Below, one piece after another: positions 11,518 through 19,759 of a stretch of 64,000 bases of DNA. The position numbers and the translations under genes are program-made. This DNA is from Paenirhizobium naphthalenivorans (lineage in GTDB: Bacteria > Pseudomonadota > Alphaproteobacteria > Rhizobiales > Rhizobiaceae): assembly GCF_007992095.1 (NCBI RefSeq), contig NZ_BJZP01000001.1:310001-374000 (forward strand). Reading direction: 5' to 3'. The notes beneath the pieces were generated by a model. The model was not told the origin of the DNA. It saw only the letters and a list, made by a program, of their open reading frames with translations, and did not search any database. Every line of letters begins with the position of its first letter. Position 1 is the first letter of the stretch.

Positions 11518-11903
11518 AATCGTTCCAGTCCCTGTCTGACGTTGTCGACATCCTCAGCCGTTCCGAGAAGTTCGAAACGATAGAGGAACGGCACCCCGCA
11601 CTTCGCCGAGACGATGTCTCCGGCGATGGCATAGGCCATGCCAAAATTGGTGTTTCCTGCCGCGATGACACCGCGGATCAGGCTTCGATTGCGAGGATTG
11701 TTGAGAAAGCGAATCACCGGCTTCGGCACCGCTCCCTTCTCCGATCCGCCGCCATAGGTCGGCGTGATCAGCACGAAGGGAGCCTCCGCCTCCGGCGGCT
11801 CCTCACTCGCATCCACCGGCAGCCTCAGCCCGCCAAGATCGAGTTTCTCGACGAAACGCCGCGTGTTTTCCGACCGGCTGGAGAAATAGACGAGGCCGCC
11901 CAT
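11505..11903 (-). CDS. nrdI: flavodoxin-like NrdI, cofactor-assembly protein for NrdF
   Basis: A 132-residue NrdI. It begins with the flavin-phosphate loop [18 protein letters not shown] and contains LITPTYGGG and [11 protein letters not shown], the two FMN-binding loops of the family. NrdI supplies oxidant for assembly of the dimanganese-tyrosyl radical in NrdF, so its presence supports Mn use by this enzyme. The gene sits 13 bases after nrdH and overlaps nrdE. Confidence 0.95.
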   Translation of the reverse strand: MGGLVYFSSRSENTRRFVEKLDLGGLRLPVDASEEPPEAEAPFVLITPTYGGGSEKGAVPKPVIRFLNNPRNRSLIRGVIAAGNTNFGMAYAIAGDIVSAKCGVPFLYRFELLGTAEDVDNVRQGLERFWTR

Positions 11904-11916
11904 GGGTGCCGACCCG

Positions 11917-12138
11917 TCAGGCGAGCGCGCTGATCATGTCCGGACGAAAACCGGCCCAATGCTGCTCGCCGGCGATGACGACAGGCACCTGGCGGTAGCC
12001 CAGTTCCTGCACGAGGGCGAAGGCTCGAGCGTCCTGCGAGACGTCGATGACGGAGTATTCGATACCCTGGCGGTCGAGGGCGCGGGTGGTGGCGGTGCAT
12101 TGAACGCAGGCGGGCTTGGAATAGACGGTGATGGACAT
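11917..12138 (-). CDS. nrdH: glutaredoxin-like NrdH redoxin
   Basis: A 73-residue thioredoxin-fold electron donor for NrdEF. The redox motif is CVQC (residues 11-14) in [15 protein letters not shown], and the C-terminal part has the NrdH-typical [19 protein letters not shown]. It is the first gene of nrdHIEF. About 260 bases of leader separate it from the aptamer of a cobalamin riboswitch at 12398-12585. Confidence 0.96.
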   Translation of the reverse strand: MSITVYSKPACVQCTATTRALDRQGIEYSVIDVSQDARAFALVQELGYRQVPVVIAGEQHWAGFRPDMISALA

Positions 12139-12397
12139 GGTTTCCTCGTGAAATCTGGGCGCAGAAAGGCGTTGCCGGGCTGGATTCAGTCCGGAGCAAA
12201 ATCGGAATTTGGGCAGTACGAAGCGAATGACCGCAGTCGAAACGACTACGGATCAGCGATGATCTGGAATGACATGTTCATGGCCTTCACCCCGAAGCAG
12301 ACGATTTGACGGGGCAACAAGGACGGCGCGCGACCGGGTACATCCAGACGCGGAAAACCGTAACCTGCCGGACGCCCCGCCGGCGGATGTTTCGATC

Positions 12398-12585
12398 AAG
12401 GCAGGTCTCCTGGCTTACGGGTCATCACGCCTGCTCCGCCTTCCCGGGAAAACCCAGTGGCATGATGGAGCAGGCACTCGCCGTTCACAGTTGCGGGGGC
12501 AGCCTCGGCTTCGCGGACCTCATGTCCGGTACCGAATTCCCGTCTTAGCCCCAGGATTCGCGAAACGAATCGAAGGGAACCTCGA
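12398..12585 (-). promoter_or_regulatory. cobalamin riboswitch upstream of nrdHIEF
   Basis: Read on the minus strand, the conserved blocks appear in order: a 5' GGTTCCC segment; TAAGACGGGAATTCGGTACC; the B12-box core GCTGCCCCCGCAACTGTG; GCCACTGGG; then GATGACCCG ... CCAGGAGACCTGCC. This is the canonical cobalamin aptamer. It lies about 260 bases upstream of nrdH on the same strand. Binding of adenosylcobalamin should lower expression of the B12-independent reductase. I see no obvious intrinsic terminator in the leader, so control may act on translation or by Rho. Confidence 0.94.
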
Positions 12586-12625
12586 ACACTAGATATAGTA
12601 GACGAGCTTCCCTTCGCGTCAACGA

Positions 12626-13447
12626 CTATGATTGTCCGCTGTCGAATTCATCGGGGAAAACCGGGGCCGGCCGGTGTGAGCCATCCACCGCGACCATGAC
12701 GAACAGGCCTTTGGCGGTCTGGCTTCGCTCTCCGCTCAAAAGATGTTCCGACCATAGTTCCACTTCCACCTTCATCGAGGACCGCCCCGTCGACGCCACA
12801 CGCGCCACGGCTTCGACGATCGCGCCGACCCGGATCGGATGATGGAAATCGAGACGCTCCGAACATACGAGAACAGCCAGCCGCCGCGAGCGGCGCGATG
12901 CGGCGACGAAGGCGGCCTTAGTCATGAAGGCGATCGCATCGCCGCCGAACATCGTGCCGGAACTGTTGGCCTGGTCGGCAAAGACGACGTCCGCCATCCT
13001 GACCTTGTCCGGGGGCGGCGCTGCGTGAGAGGTCGCCAGCGGCGGCAGGGACCATTCGGTCCCCAGCACCGGGTCGGGCGCGGCGACCATGTGGAAGGCG
13101 CCGCGCGTGCAGCTGTGCCGTTCCCCCGCAACGATGCTTTCGGCCACCATCTCCACCTCGACCGTGAGTGACCGCCTGCCCGCACGGACAGGCTTGGCGA
13201 TGAACGAGACGATGTCACCGACATGGGCCGGTTTCTTGAACTCCACCCGCTCGCAGGACGCGGTGACGAAGGGGACCCTGCCGTGTCGGGTCGCCGCCAC
13301 GAAGGCGACGCGATCCATGGCCGACAGGCCTGCGCCGCCGAACAGCGTGCCGTGGTGATTGGTGGCGCCGGGAAAGACGATGTCGGTCAAGGTCGTGGGA
13401 GCCGGCCCTGCGGCCGGCTCCCCTTCGCCCATGATATGGGGCTTCAT
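12626..13447 (-). CDS. tandem-hotdog acyl-CoA thioesterase family protein
   Basis: A 273-residue protein made of two hotdog repeats, each opening with a similar motif: DIVFPGATNHHGTLFGG in the first half and DVVFADQANSSGTMFGG in the second. These resemble YciA/BACH-type acyl-CoA hydrolases, in which an Asn or Asp in this loop is catalytic. Its start ATG overlaps the metE stop (ATGA), so it is translationally coupled to metE and should fall under the same cobalamin riboswitch. Why a thioesterase is tied to methionine synthesis is not obvious. A longer in-frame N-terminus exists inside metE but shows no domain. Confidence 0.87.
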   Translation of the reverse strand: MKPHIMGEGEPAAGPAPTTLTDIVFPGATNHHGTLFGGAGLSAMDRVAFVAATRHGRVPFVTASCERVEFKKPAHVGDIVSFIAKPVRAGRRSLTVEVEMVAESIVAGERHSCTRGAFHMVAAPDPVLGTEWSLPPLATSHAAPPPDKVRMADVVFADQANSSGTMFGGDAIAFMTKAAFVAASRRSRRLAVLVCSERLDFHHPIRVGAIVEAVARVASTGRSSMKVEVELWSEHLLSGERSQTAKGLFVMVAVDGSHRPAPVFPDEFDSGQS

Positions 13448-15795
13448 GCGCTGATCCTCCAGCCGTCGGTTTGTGCGAGGCGCTGGCGCAGCAGGCGCGC
13501 GGCGGCGACCATGTTGGCCACTGCCGGCTTGACCTCCGCCCAGGCTCGCGTCTTCAGGCCGCAATCCGGATTGACCCAGAGCTGCGACAGATCGATGCGT
13601 TCCGCCGCGGCTCGCAGGAGGTCCACCATCTCGTCCACCTCCGGCACACGCGGGGAATGGATGTCATAGACGCCGGGTCCGATCTCGTTGGGGTAATGGG
13701 TGTCGCCGAAGGCATTCAGCAATTCCATCTTCGAGCGCGACGTCTCGATGGAGATGATGTCCGCGTCGAGGGCAACGATGGCCGGCATGATGTCGTTGAA
13801 TTCGGAATAGCACATGTGCGTGTGGATCTGGGTGCTGTCCGAGACGACGGAGGCGGACAGCCGGAAGCTTTCGGTCGCCCAGGCGAGATAGGCCGCCCAG
13901 TCGGCGCGCCGTAGCGGCAAACCCTCCCGCAGGGCAGGCTCATCGATCTGGATGATGCCGATCCCCGCCTTTTCAAGGTCGGCCACCTCATCGCGAATGG
14001 CAAGCGCGATCTGCCGGCAGACCTCATCCCGCGGAATGTCGTCGCGAACGAAAGACCATTGCAGCATGGTGACCGGACCGGTGAGCATGCCCTTCATCGG
14101 CTTCGACGTTTTCGACTGGGCGAAGACGGCCCAATCCACCGTCATCGGCCGCGGGCGCGATACGTCGCCGAAGATGATCGGCGGGCGCACGCACCGCGAC
14201 CCGTAGCTCTGCACCCAGCCATTGCGGGTGAAGGCAAAGCCGCTCATCTGTTCGGCGAAATACTGCACCATGTCGTTGCGTTCGAACTCGCCATGCACGA
14301 GCACGTCGAGACCGATATCCTCCTGCCAACGGATCGCCGCCTCGGTCTCGCGCTCCAGGAAGGCGCGGTAGTCGAGGTAGGAGAGTTCCCCGCGCTGGTG
14401 TGCGGCGCGCGCGGCCCGAACCTCGGCGGTCTGCGGAAACGAACCGATCGTCGTGGTCGGCAGCGGTGGCAGGGCCAGATGGTCGGCCTGAAGCGGGCGG
14501 CGGACCGCAAAGGCGCTCCGGCGCTTCGCCATCTCGGGCGTCAGTTCGGCCAGGCGCCCCCCGACGAGCGGATCATGCACCTTGCGCGATCCGCGCCGCA
14601 CGGCCGCGGCCCGGACGGAGGCGGCAATCTTGGTCTCGACGGCCTCGCGGTTGCCGCCGAGCGCCGCCTTCAGCACGGCCAGTTCCTCCAGCTTCTCGGT
14701 TGCGAAGCTGAGAGAGGTTCTGAGCTCCAGGTCGAGCGCCACTTCATCGGCAAGGTCATAGGGAAGGTGCAGCAGGCTGCAGGACGGCGCCAGTTGCAGC
14801 TGGCCGCCGGCACGGTCCTTGAGCCGCGGGCCGAGCTCGCGGAGAATGGCGTCCAGATCGGCGCGCCAGACATTGCGCCCGTCGAGAAGGCCGAGCGAGA
14901 GGGTCATGTGCGCGGGCGCCTGCGTCACGAGCTGTTTCAGCTCGGCGGCGGCACGAATGCCATCGACATGCAGACCCTCGACCGGCAAGGCCAGTGCGGT
15001 CGCAAGATTGTCACCGTAAGCTCCGTAATAGCTTGCGACCATGATCCGAAGGTCCGGGACAGCCTCGGCGAAGGCCGTAAACGCGCGCGTCAGGCAATCG
15101 CGTTCCCTGTCGGTCAGGTCGAGGGCAAGGCAGGGCTCATCGATCTGCACCCAATCCGCGCCCGCCCCCCTCAGTTCGGCAAGGATCCGGCGATAGACCG
15201 GAAGGAGCCGATCGAGCAGGTCGAGCGGATCCGATCCGTCCCGCGCCTTGCCGAGCTTCAGGAACGTGACGGGGCCAAGAATCACCGGGCGTGTGTGGAT
15301 GCCGGTCGCTTTCGCTTCGAGAAAGGCGTCGAGCGGCCTGTTCTCTGTCAGCGAGAACTGCTGGCCGGCGTCGAATTCCGGGACCAGATAATGATAGTTG
15401 GTGTCAAACCATTTGGTCATCTCGAGGGCGGCGCGACCGACGCCCTGGTGGTTGGCGCAGCCGCAATCGGCCTTGTCGCTCCCCCGCTCGCCGCGCGCCA
15501 GCGAAAAATAGGTGTGAAGCGAGACCGGCCCTTGCGTCCAGCCATAACCGTCCGCAATGGCGCCGACCATGACCGCATGGTCGAGCACATGGTCGTACAG
15601 TGAAAAATCGTTCGACGGGATCACGTCGATCCCGTGCTCCTGCTGCAGTCTCCAGTGCCGTTGCCGCAGATCGCGCGCCACCTGCAGAAGGGTCGCCTCG
15701 TCGCTCCTGCCTGCCCAATAGGCTTCGAGCGCAAACTTCAGTTCGCGTTTCCTGCCTATCCTGGGAAAGCCGAGATTTGCCGTCTTGATGCTCAT
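13444..15795 (-). CDS. metE: cobalamin-independent methionine synthase MetE
   Basis: A 783-residue enzyme that moves the methyl of 5-methyl-THF-polyglutamate directly to homocysteine. The N-terminal half begins NLGFPRIGRKRELKFALE. The C-terminal catalytic barrel has PTTTIGSFPQTAEVR, the zinc-site residues in HTHMCYSEF and WVNPDCGLKTR, and QIDEPALREG. Length and motifs are complete. It is preceded by a cobalamin riboswitch at 15919-16100 and coupled to a thioesterase gene by a 4-base overlap. Repression by B12 implies that a B12-dependent methionine route (MetH, not in this window) takes over when cobalamin is present. Confidence 0.97.
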   Translation of the reverse strand: MSIKTANLGFPRIGRKRELKFALEAYWAGRSDEATLLQVARDLRQRHWRLQQEHGIDVIPSNDFSLYDHVLDHAVMVGAIADGYGWTQGPVSLHTYFSLARGERGSDKADCGCANHQGVGRAALEMTKWFDTNYHYLVPEFDAGQQFSLTENRPLDAFLEAKATGIHTRPVILGPVTFLKLGKARDGSDPLDLLDRLLPVYRRILAELRGAGADWVQIDEPCLALDLTDRERDCLTRAFTAFAEAVPDLRIMVASYYGAYGDNLATALALPVEGLHVDGIRAAAELKQLVTQAPAHMTLSLGLLDGRNVWRADLDAILRELGPRLKDRAGGQLQLAPSCSLLHLPYDLADEVALDLELRTSLSFATEKLEELAVLKAALGGNREAVETKIAASVRAAAVRRGSRKVHDPLVGGRLAELTPEMAKRRSAFAVRRPLQADHLALPPLPTTTIGSFPQTAEVRAARAAHQRGELSYLDYRAFLERETEAAIRWQEDIGLDVLVHGEFERNDMVQYFAEQMSGFAFTRNGWVQSYGSRCVRPPIIFGDVSRPRPMTVDWAVFAQSKTSKPMKGMLTGPVTMLQWSFVRDDIPRDEVCRQIALAIRDEVADLEKAGIGIIQIDEPALREGLPLRRADWAAYLAWATESFRLSASVVSDSTQIHTHMCYSEFNDIMPAIVALDADIISIETSRSKMELLNAFGDTHYPNEIGPGVYDIHSPRVPEVDEMVDLLRAAAERIDLSQLWVNPDCGLKTRAWAEVKPAVANMVAAARLLRQRLAQTDGWRISA

Positions 15796-15857
15796 TTCCT
15801 TGTACCCCGAAGGTTATGGGCAAGGCATGGGCACGACGCATCTGCGAGACGCACACG

Positions 15858-15886
15858 GGTGTGCCGATCGCAAAAAGCGGCACACC
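15858..15886 (-). promoter_or_regulatory. hairpin between cobalamin riboswitch and metE
   Basis: GGTGTGCCG and CGGCACACC form a perfect 9-bp stem around an 11-base loop, about 60 bases upstream of the metE start. No run of U follows it on the minus strand, so it is not a standard terminator. It may be part of the riboswitch expression platform. Confidence 0.5.
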
Positions 15887-15918
15887 GGGACACCCCGCCC
15901 GTGGACGTTATCTATCGC

Positions 15919-16100
15919 GGCAGGTCTCCTGGCTTGCGGGTCATCGCCGGCGTCCGTCTTCCCGAGGCGTCTTCCTCAGTGACATAAGTGAACGACAGCT
16001 CTCCGCCTACAGTTGCGGGGGCAGCTTCGGCATGGATGCTCTGGGCATCGGCACCGTATTCCCTCTTAGCTCCGGGTCGCAAAACCCGCAGAACCACGAT
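15919..16100 (-). promoter_or_regulatory. cobalamin riboswitch upstream of metE
   Basis: On the minus strand the blocks are GTGGTTCTGCGGG at the 5' side, CTAAGAGGGAATACGGTGCC, the B12-box GCTGCCCCCGCAACTGTAG, and GATGACCCGCAAGCCAGGAG followed by ACCTGCC. All are hallmark cobalamin-aptamer elements in the right order. The aptamer ends about 120 bases before metE. It is the second such switch in this window, and both precede B12-independent isozymes. Confidence 0.95.
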
Positions 16101-16390
16101 GCGGACACCATGCCCGTCGCGGGCATTCTCGTCAATCACATAAAGAGATCTTTATGTCATTTAGTCATAGATCAAGTCAGCGCATCAGGCGCCGATATCG
16201 CGTCTGCATTTGGTCGCGCACGACGGACGCTCAAACGACCGACTTGCGGGCGCAAAGCGGAAATGATTTCCGCAACGGGGCGGGAGCCGGAGCTCTGTGC
16301 CAAGCGCAGTTGACGACCAGTCCCGCCTGCTAGCTGCCAATCATTCACTTCCCGCTCCTGCCACGCGGCCAGCTGAACCCGGTATTCAAG

Positions 16391-17110
16391 TTACACAGGC
16401 AGGGTGATGAAGACACGATCAGGGGCTTCCAAACCGAGCAACTTTTTTTCTCGTTCCTTAGCCCGTTCGTTCAAGGCGGCTTTCCGCACCCGCCGGAATA
16501 CAGGGGCATAGTGCGCCCACAGGGTCTTAGCTTTTGGTTCTGCTGGTACCCGGGCGTCCAGACTGGTCTTTGCGATAATCAGGTACCGCCAGAATTCCTC
16601 AGGAGTTGCCCACATGTCTGCAACCCATTTCTCCACCCATTGAGCTGCCTGATGGGACAATTGCGCGGTTTTGGCTGCATCGCCAGATACGCCGACGTTA
16701 TTCACGAACCGTTGAATTACTTCAGTCATTTCGTTGCTTTGAGATGAGTAACCGGCGATTGCGGCTGCGTAGGCATGGTCCAAGCTGTCTGCGCTTGCTG
16801 CCAGATCGAAAACCAAATCACGTATAAATCGAGCAGCGCCGAAGCGTTCGGCTGCCAACACCTCTCTCGCCAAGACCGCATCGTTTGCCGCGCCGAAAAG
16901 GCGTTCTCGCCAGAGGCTCACAATGGGTTCAGAGCGCGCAGCCCCCCAAATAGCCGCATGCTCTAGCGTCAGATCATCTCCCAAGGCCTGCATAATAAAA
17001 CCCTGCGAGGCCAAAGCTCGCCGCAAGATCGAAGCGGCTTTGTCCGGCTCGTCTGGGGATATGAGCTTTGCTATGGCGAAGGCCAAATTTTTCAGCCAGC
17101 CGCACTGCAT
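16391..17110 (-). CDS. hypothetical protein, unknown function
   Basis: A 239-residue mostly helical protein with no family I recognise. It is rich in Ala, Trp and Arg and has no signal peptide or membrane segment. Visible features are a region with WREERLFGAANDAVLAREVL-like helices and a C-terminal basic, probably coiled segment with RRVRKAALNERAKEREKK. It lies 27 bases downstream of the DUF2806-like gene on the same strand, so the two are probably one transcript. Base composition is more AT-rich than the neighbours and the gene sits just inside a copied tRNA-Ser 3' end, which suggests acquired DNA. Confidence 0.6.
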   Translation of the reverse strand: MQCGWLKNLAFAIAKLISPDEPDKAASILRRALASQGFIMQALGDDLTLEHAAIWGAARSEPIVSLWRERLFGAANDAVLAREVLAAERFGAARFIRDLVFDLAASADSLDHAYAAAIAGYSSQSNEMTEVIQRFVNNVGVSGDAAKTAQLSHQAAQWVEKWVADMWATPEEFWRYLIIAKTSLDARVPAEPKAKTLWAHYAPVFRRVRKAALNERAKEREKKLLGLEAPDRVFITLPV

Positions 17111-17137
17111 TTTATGGTGCTGCTGCGGCGCTAGAGC

Positions 17138-18136
17138 CTAAGTGGTTTCTTCCCAACTAATGCCTGACGCGTTCATCGCCTCAATGACTATCTCGATATA
17201 TCCCTGATCTGCTGGAGTTTTGATCAGCGAAACCAACTCGCGACCCAATGGCGAGAGGCCGACACCGCTCCCGAGGGAAAACGAGCCTTCATCGTTAAGG
17301 TCTTTGCTGCTTGCCAGAACAGAGAAGCTGCGAGTGCCGATCTGAAAAGAGAATTTTCCCGGACCTGATTTCCAGTAATAGAAACCATGCGCCCAACCAT
17401 CTTCTATGAAAACACCCAGAGAGCCGAATAGCCGCTGTTCCAACGGCTGAACGTACATCGCTACTCTCGCATTCAGGGGATGCTCACTGCCAAACTTCGA
17501 TCCGCTCACGGGCAGCGAAAAGCGATTCAAGACACCCCAGTTTGGTGCACCTTGGTCACTCATCGCGATGGTCAAAGACGCAATCCGTTCCAGCGCCTTA
17601 GCTTCCTCGCGCGATAGCAGTGACAAGAACTCTAACGAGCGCGCGCTAACGTTTGATCGTCGGGTTGCACGTCGCGATAGGACCATTCCAAAGAACCGTT
17701 GTATATCTTCGTCAGTAACCTTCTCCGCGATACTCCAGAAGCGGCTGATCCAAGCGAAGTCAGGTGGCGGAATAGCAGGGTCAACAGGTGCGGTATCTAT
17801 CTCTGCATGTTCAATTGCCGCTATCGCGACATCTTCGCGATTGGCCTGATGCATAACGTTTTCGACGGTAAGCCTAAGGTCAGCCCTTTCGGCAATCGAC
17901 AGTTCCGCCCCTTTTACTCGATACCCTTTTGCGTTGAAGGCATCGTCCCAACTGTGAAATATTTTCTGGAGAGCATTATTGTCGCGGCGGCGTTGTCCTG
18001 GCGTGAGCAGTTTGCCCACCCCTTGAGTTATCGGTCCAATCAGCGCCGAGACTACTTTTCCAGCGCCGAGGAAGTCGCCGATCGCAGTGTGACTTGACTG
18101 CTCAATGTTGGTCGAATCGTCTTCCGTCATTTTCAC
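17138..18136 (-). CDS. DUF2806-like protein, possible defence or accessory-island gene
   Basis: A 332-residue protein. The middle has the DUF2806 pattern: VENVMHQANREDVAIAAIEH, then PDFAWISRFWSIAEKVTDEDIQRFFGMVLSRR and SLEFLSLLSREEA, followed by a divergent C-terminal half. Residues 18-40 (AIGDFLGAGKVVSALIGPITQG) form an amphipathic or membrane-associating helix. Related proteins tend to occur in accessory regions and biochemical function is unknown. Together with the 239-residue gene downstream it forms a two-gene unit with lower GC than its surroundings. I infer possible phage-defence or island cargo, without direct evidence. Confidence 0.65.
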   Translation of the reverse strand: MKMTEDDSTNIEQSSHTAIGDFLGAGKVVSALIGPITQGVGKLLTPGQRRRDNNALQKIFHSWDDAFNAKGYRVKGAELSIAERADLRLTVENVMHQANREDVAIAAIEHAEIDTAPVDPAIPPPDFAWISRFWSIAEKVTDEDIQRFFGMVLSRRATRRSNVSARSLEFLSLLSREEAKALERIASLTIAMSDQGAPNWGVLNRFSLPVSGSKFGSEHPLNARVAMYVQPLEQRLFGSLGVFIEDGWAHGFYYWKSGPGKFSFQIGTRSFSVLASSKDLNDEGSFSLGSGVGLSPLGRELVSLIKTPADQGYIEIVIEAMNASGISWEETT

Positions 18137-18269
18137 CTCCGCCTTTGAGGCGAAGATAGGTAAGATTTATGATGCCCGCCAGAGTGATGGTAGCAACTAC
18201 GCGGGTGAACTCATTTGCCAAGCTCCCAAACCCCGCTGTCGCTGCCATGCGCCCCAAATGCCTTCACGG

Positions 18270-18286
18270 TCCCACCTCCTCCGCCA
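18270..18286 (+). repeat. copy of tRNA-Ser 3' end, candidate attachment-site remnant
   Basis: The 17 bases TCCCACCTCCTCCGCCA are identical to the last 17 bases of tRNA-Ser at 675-691 and lie in the same orientation. No complete tRNA surrounds them. Chance occurrence of a 17-mer here is very unlikely. The arrangement (intact tRNA on the left, 3' copy on the right, integrase remnant between) is that of attL/attR around an integrated element. It could instead derive from a different tRNA-Ser with the same 3' end. Confidence 0.6.
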
Positions 18287-18424
18287 GCCCCGCTGATTCT
18301 ACGCCAAGGTGCGATATTCTCCGCGATAGCTACGAAATTACCGCCGATTTCTTCCGTACCGCGCGCCAAACCGCCGCGGCTCCGCCCGCCACCAAAACAG
18401 TGGCGTCGACGCGATCTGCCGCGC

Positions 18425-19312
18425 CTATTGCGGCTGCAGATGCTCGGCCATGAAGTCGACGAACGCCCTCAGTTTGGGCGTGATCTGGCGGCTGGCCGGC
18501 CAGAGCACATTGAACTGATCGGTCTCGGTTACCCACTCGTCCAGGATGGACACGAGACGGCCGTCAGCGATCTCGTCACGGATCGCAAAGGGAGGCAGAC
18601 AGGCAATTCCCATTCCCTCGATCGCCAACTCGATCAGAGGATCGACCGCCGTCGCACTCATCCGCTCGGGCAGAACAATCTTTCCCTGTCTTTCCGCACG
18701 AGCAAACGGCCAGGGGCGTAGCTTGCCGGTACTTGGCGAACGCTGGTGAAGACACTGATGCTGGGTCAAGTCGTCAGGGGTGACTGGCAGGCCGCATCTC
18801 GCCAGATAGTCGGGTGAGGCGACGATTTTCAGTTGGAACCGTCCGACATTGCGGCTCATCAGCCGGCTGTCAGATGGTTGCCCGGTGCGAATGACCGCAT
18901 CGAACCCTTCCTCCACGACGTCCACCAGCCGATCGCTGAAATCCAGATCGAGCTGGACCTCGGGCCAGGCGCGCATGAATTCAGCCATCACCGGTGTCAG
19001 CAACATGCCGACCAGCGGCAGGCTGACCCGCAGCCGGCCTCTTGGCGTTCGGTTGGACCGGGCAAGCTCGGCTTCGGCCGCCTCGATCTCCTCGAAGATT
19101 AGGCGGCAGCGTTCGAGGAATAGCCGCCCTTCTTCGGTAAGCGTCATATTGCGCGTGTTGCGATGGAACAGGCGCACGTTCAGCCGCTGTTCAAGGCGAA
19201 CCACCGCCTTGCCGACCGCAGAGGCGGAAAGGCCGAGCTTGCGGCCGGCTGCGACGAAGCTGCCGGTTTCAGCCGATTGCACGAAGGCGTCGAACGCAGT
19301 GAGTTTGTCCAT
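18425..19312 (-). CDS. LysR-family transcriptional regulator
   Basis: A 295-residue LysR protein. The N-terminal helix-turn-helix reads DKLTAFDAFVQSAETGSFVAAGRKLGLSASAVGKAVVRLEQRL. The effector domain follows, with RGRLRVSLPLVG at its start. It is close to the subgroup that controls divergent oxidoreductase or efflux genes. The gene is divergent from a monooxygenase/MFS pair, and a perfect inverted repeat sits in the 108-bp gap. I infer that it regulates that pair. Confidence 0.93.
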   Translation of the reverse strand: MDKLTAFDAFVQSAETGSFVAAGRKLGLSASAVGKAVVRLEQRLNVRLFHRNTRNMTLTEEGRLFLERCRLIFEEIEAAEAELARSNRTPRGRLRVSLPLVGMLLTPVMAEFMRAWPEVQLDLDFSDRLVDVVEEGFDAVIRTGQPSDSRLMSRNVGRFQLKIVASPDYLARCGLPVTPDDLTQHQCLHQRSPSTGKLRPWPFARAERQGKIVLPERMSATAVDPLIELAIEGMGIACLPPFAIRDEIADGRLVSILDEWVTETDQFNVLWPASRQITPKLRAFVDFMAEHLQPQ

Positions 19313-19335
19313 GCCCTGACTGTTACAGGAATTTT

Positions 19336-19354
19336 ATTCCGTAGTCACCGGAAT
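19336..19354. promoter_or_regulatory. candidate LysR operator
   Basis: ATTCCG and CGGAAT form a perfect 6-bp inverted repeat with a 7-base spacer between the divergent LysR and monooxygenase genes. The outer T-N11-A geometry is that expected for LysR-type binding. Confidence 0.6.
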
Positions 19355-19420
19355 GATGGCCTGTTTTTCCGTAACGAGCCGTCCGCTATCCCTTGGCCTT
19401 GCGAAACCAAGGAGACGCAC

Positions 19421-19759
19421 ATGATCCCCGCCTTTACTAACCAACCGGCACCAACAACTTTCATCGTCAACGTGATTCACGCTCACCCCGGCCAGCAGGA
19501 GGAAGCGTTTCGGTTGATCCAGGAGGTCGTCCACTATGTCGCCGAGCGGAAGCCTGGCTTTTTGTGGAGCAACCTTGCCAAGAGCACCGATGGGCTGACA
19601 GTCGTGAATATCGAGGCGATCTCAGATCCGGGCGACGTCGAGATTTTCTTTTCCGATCCGGTATTCCTCGAAAAGTTCCGCAAGCTCGACACCGTCTCGT
19701 CGAGCGAGTTTCACACCTACACCGTTGGCGATCTGGTGCTGCCGAAGGCCTCAGCGTGA
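19421..19759 (+). CDS. antibiotic biosynthesis monooxygenase (ABM) family protein
   Basis: A 112-residue dimeric alpha+beta-barrel protein. FIVNVIHAHPGQQEEAFRLIQEVVHYVAERKPGF is the first strand and helix of the ABM fold, and LVNIEAISDPGDVEIFF-like sequence forms the second half. ABM proteins include heme-degrading enzymes and quinone monooxygenases; the substrate here is unknown. GGAGAC precedes the ATG. It is transcribed away from the LysR gene, and its stop overlaps the GTG start of an MFS transporter. Confidence 0.82.
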   Translation: MIPAFTNQPAPTTFIVNVIHAHPGQQEEAFRLIQEVVHYVAERKPGFLWSNLAKSTDGLTVVNIEAISDPGDVEIFFSDPVFLEKFRKLDTVSSSEFHTYTVGDLVLPKASA

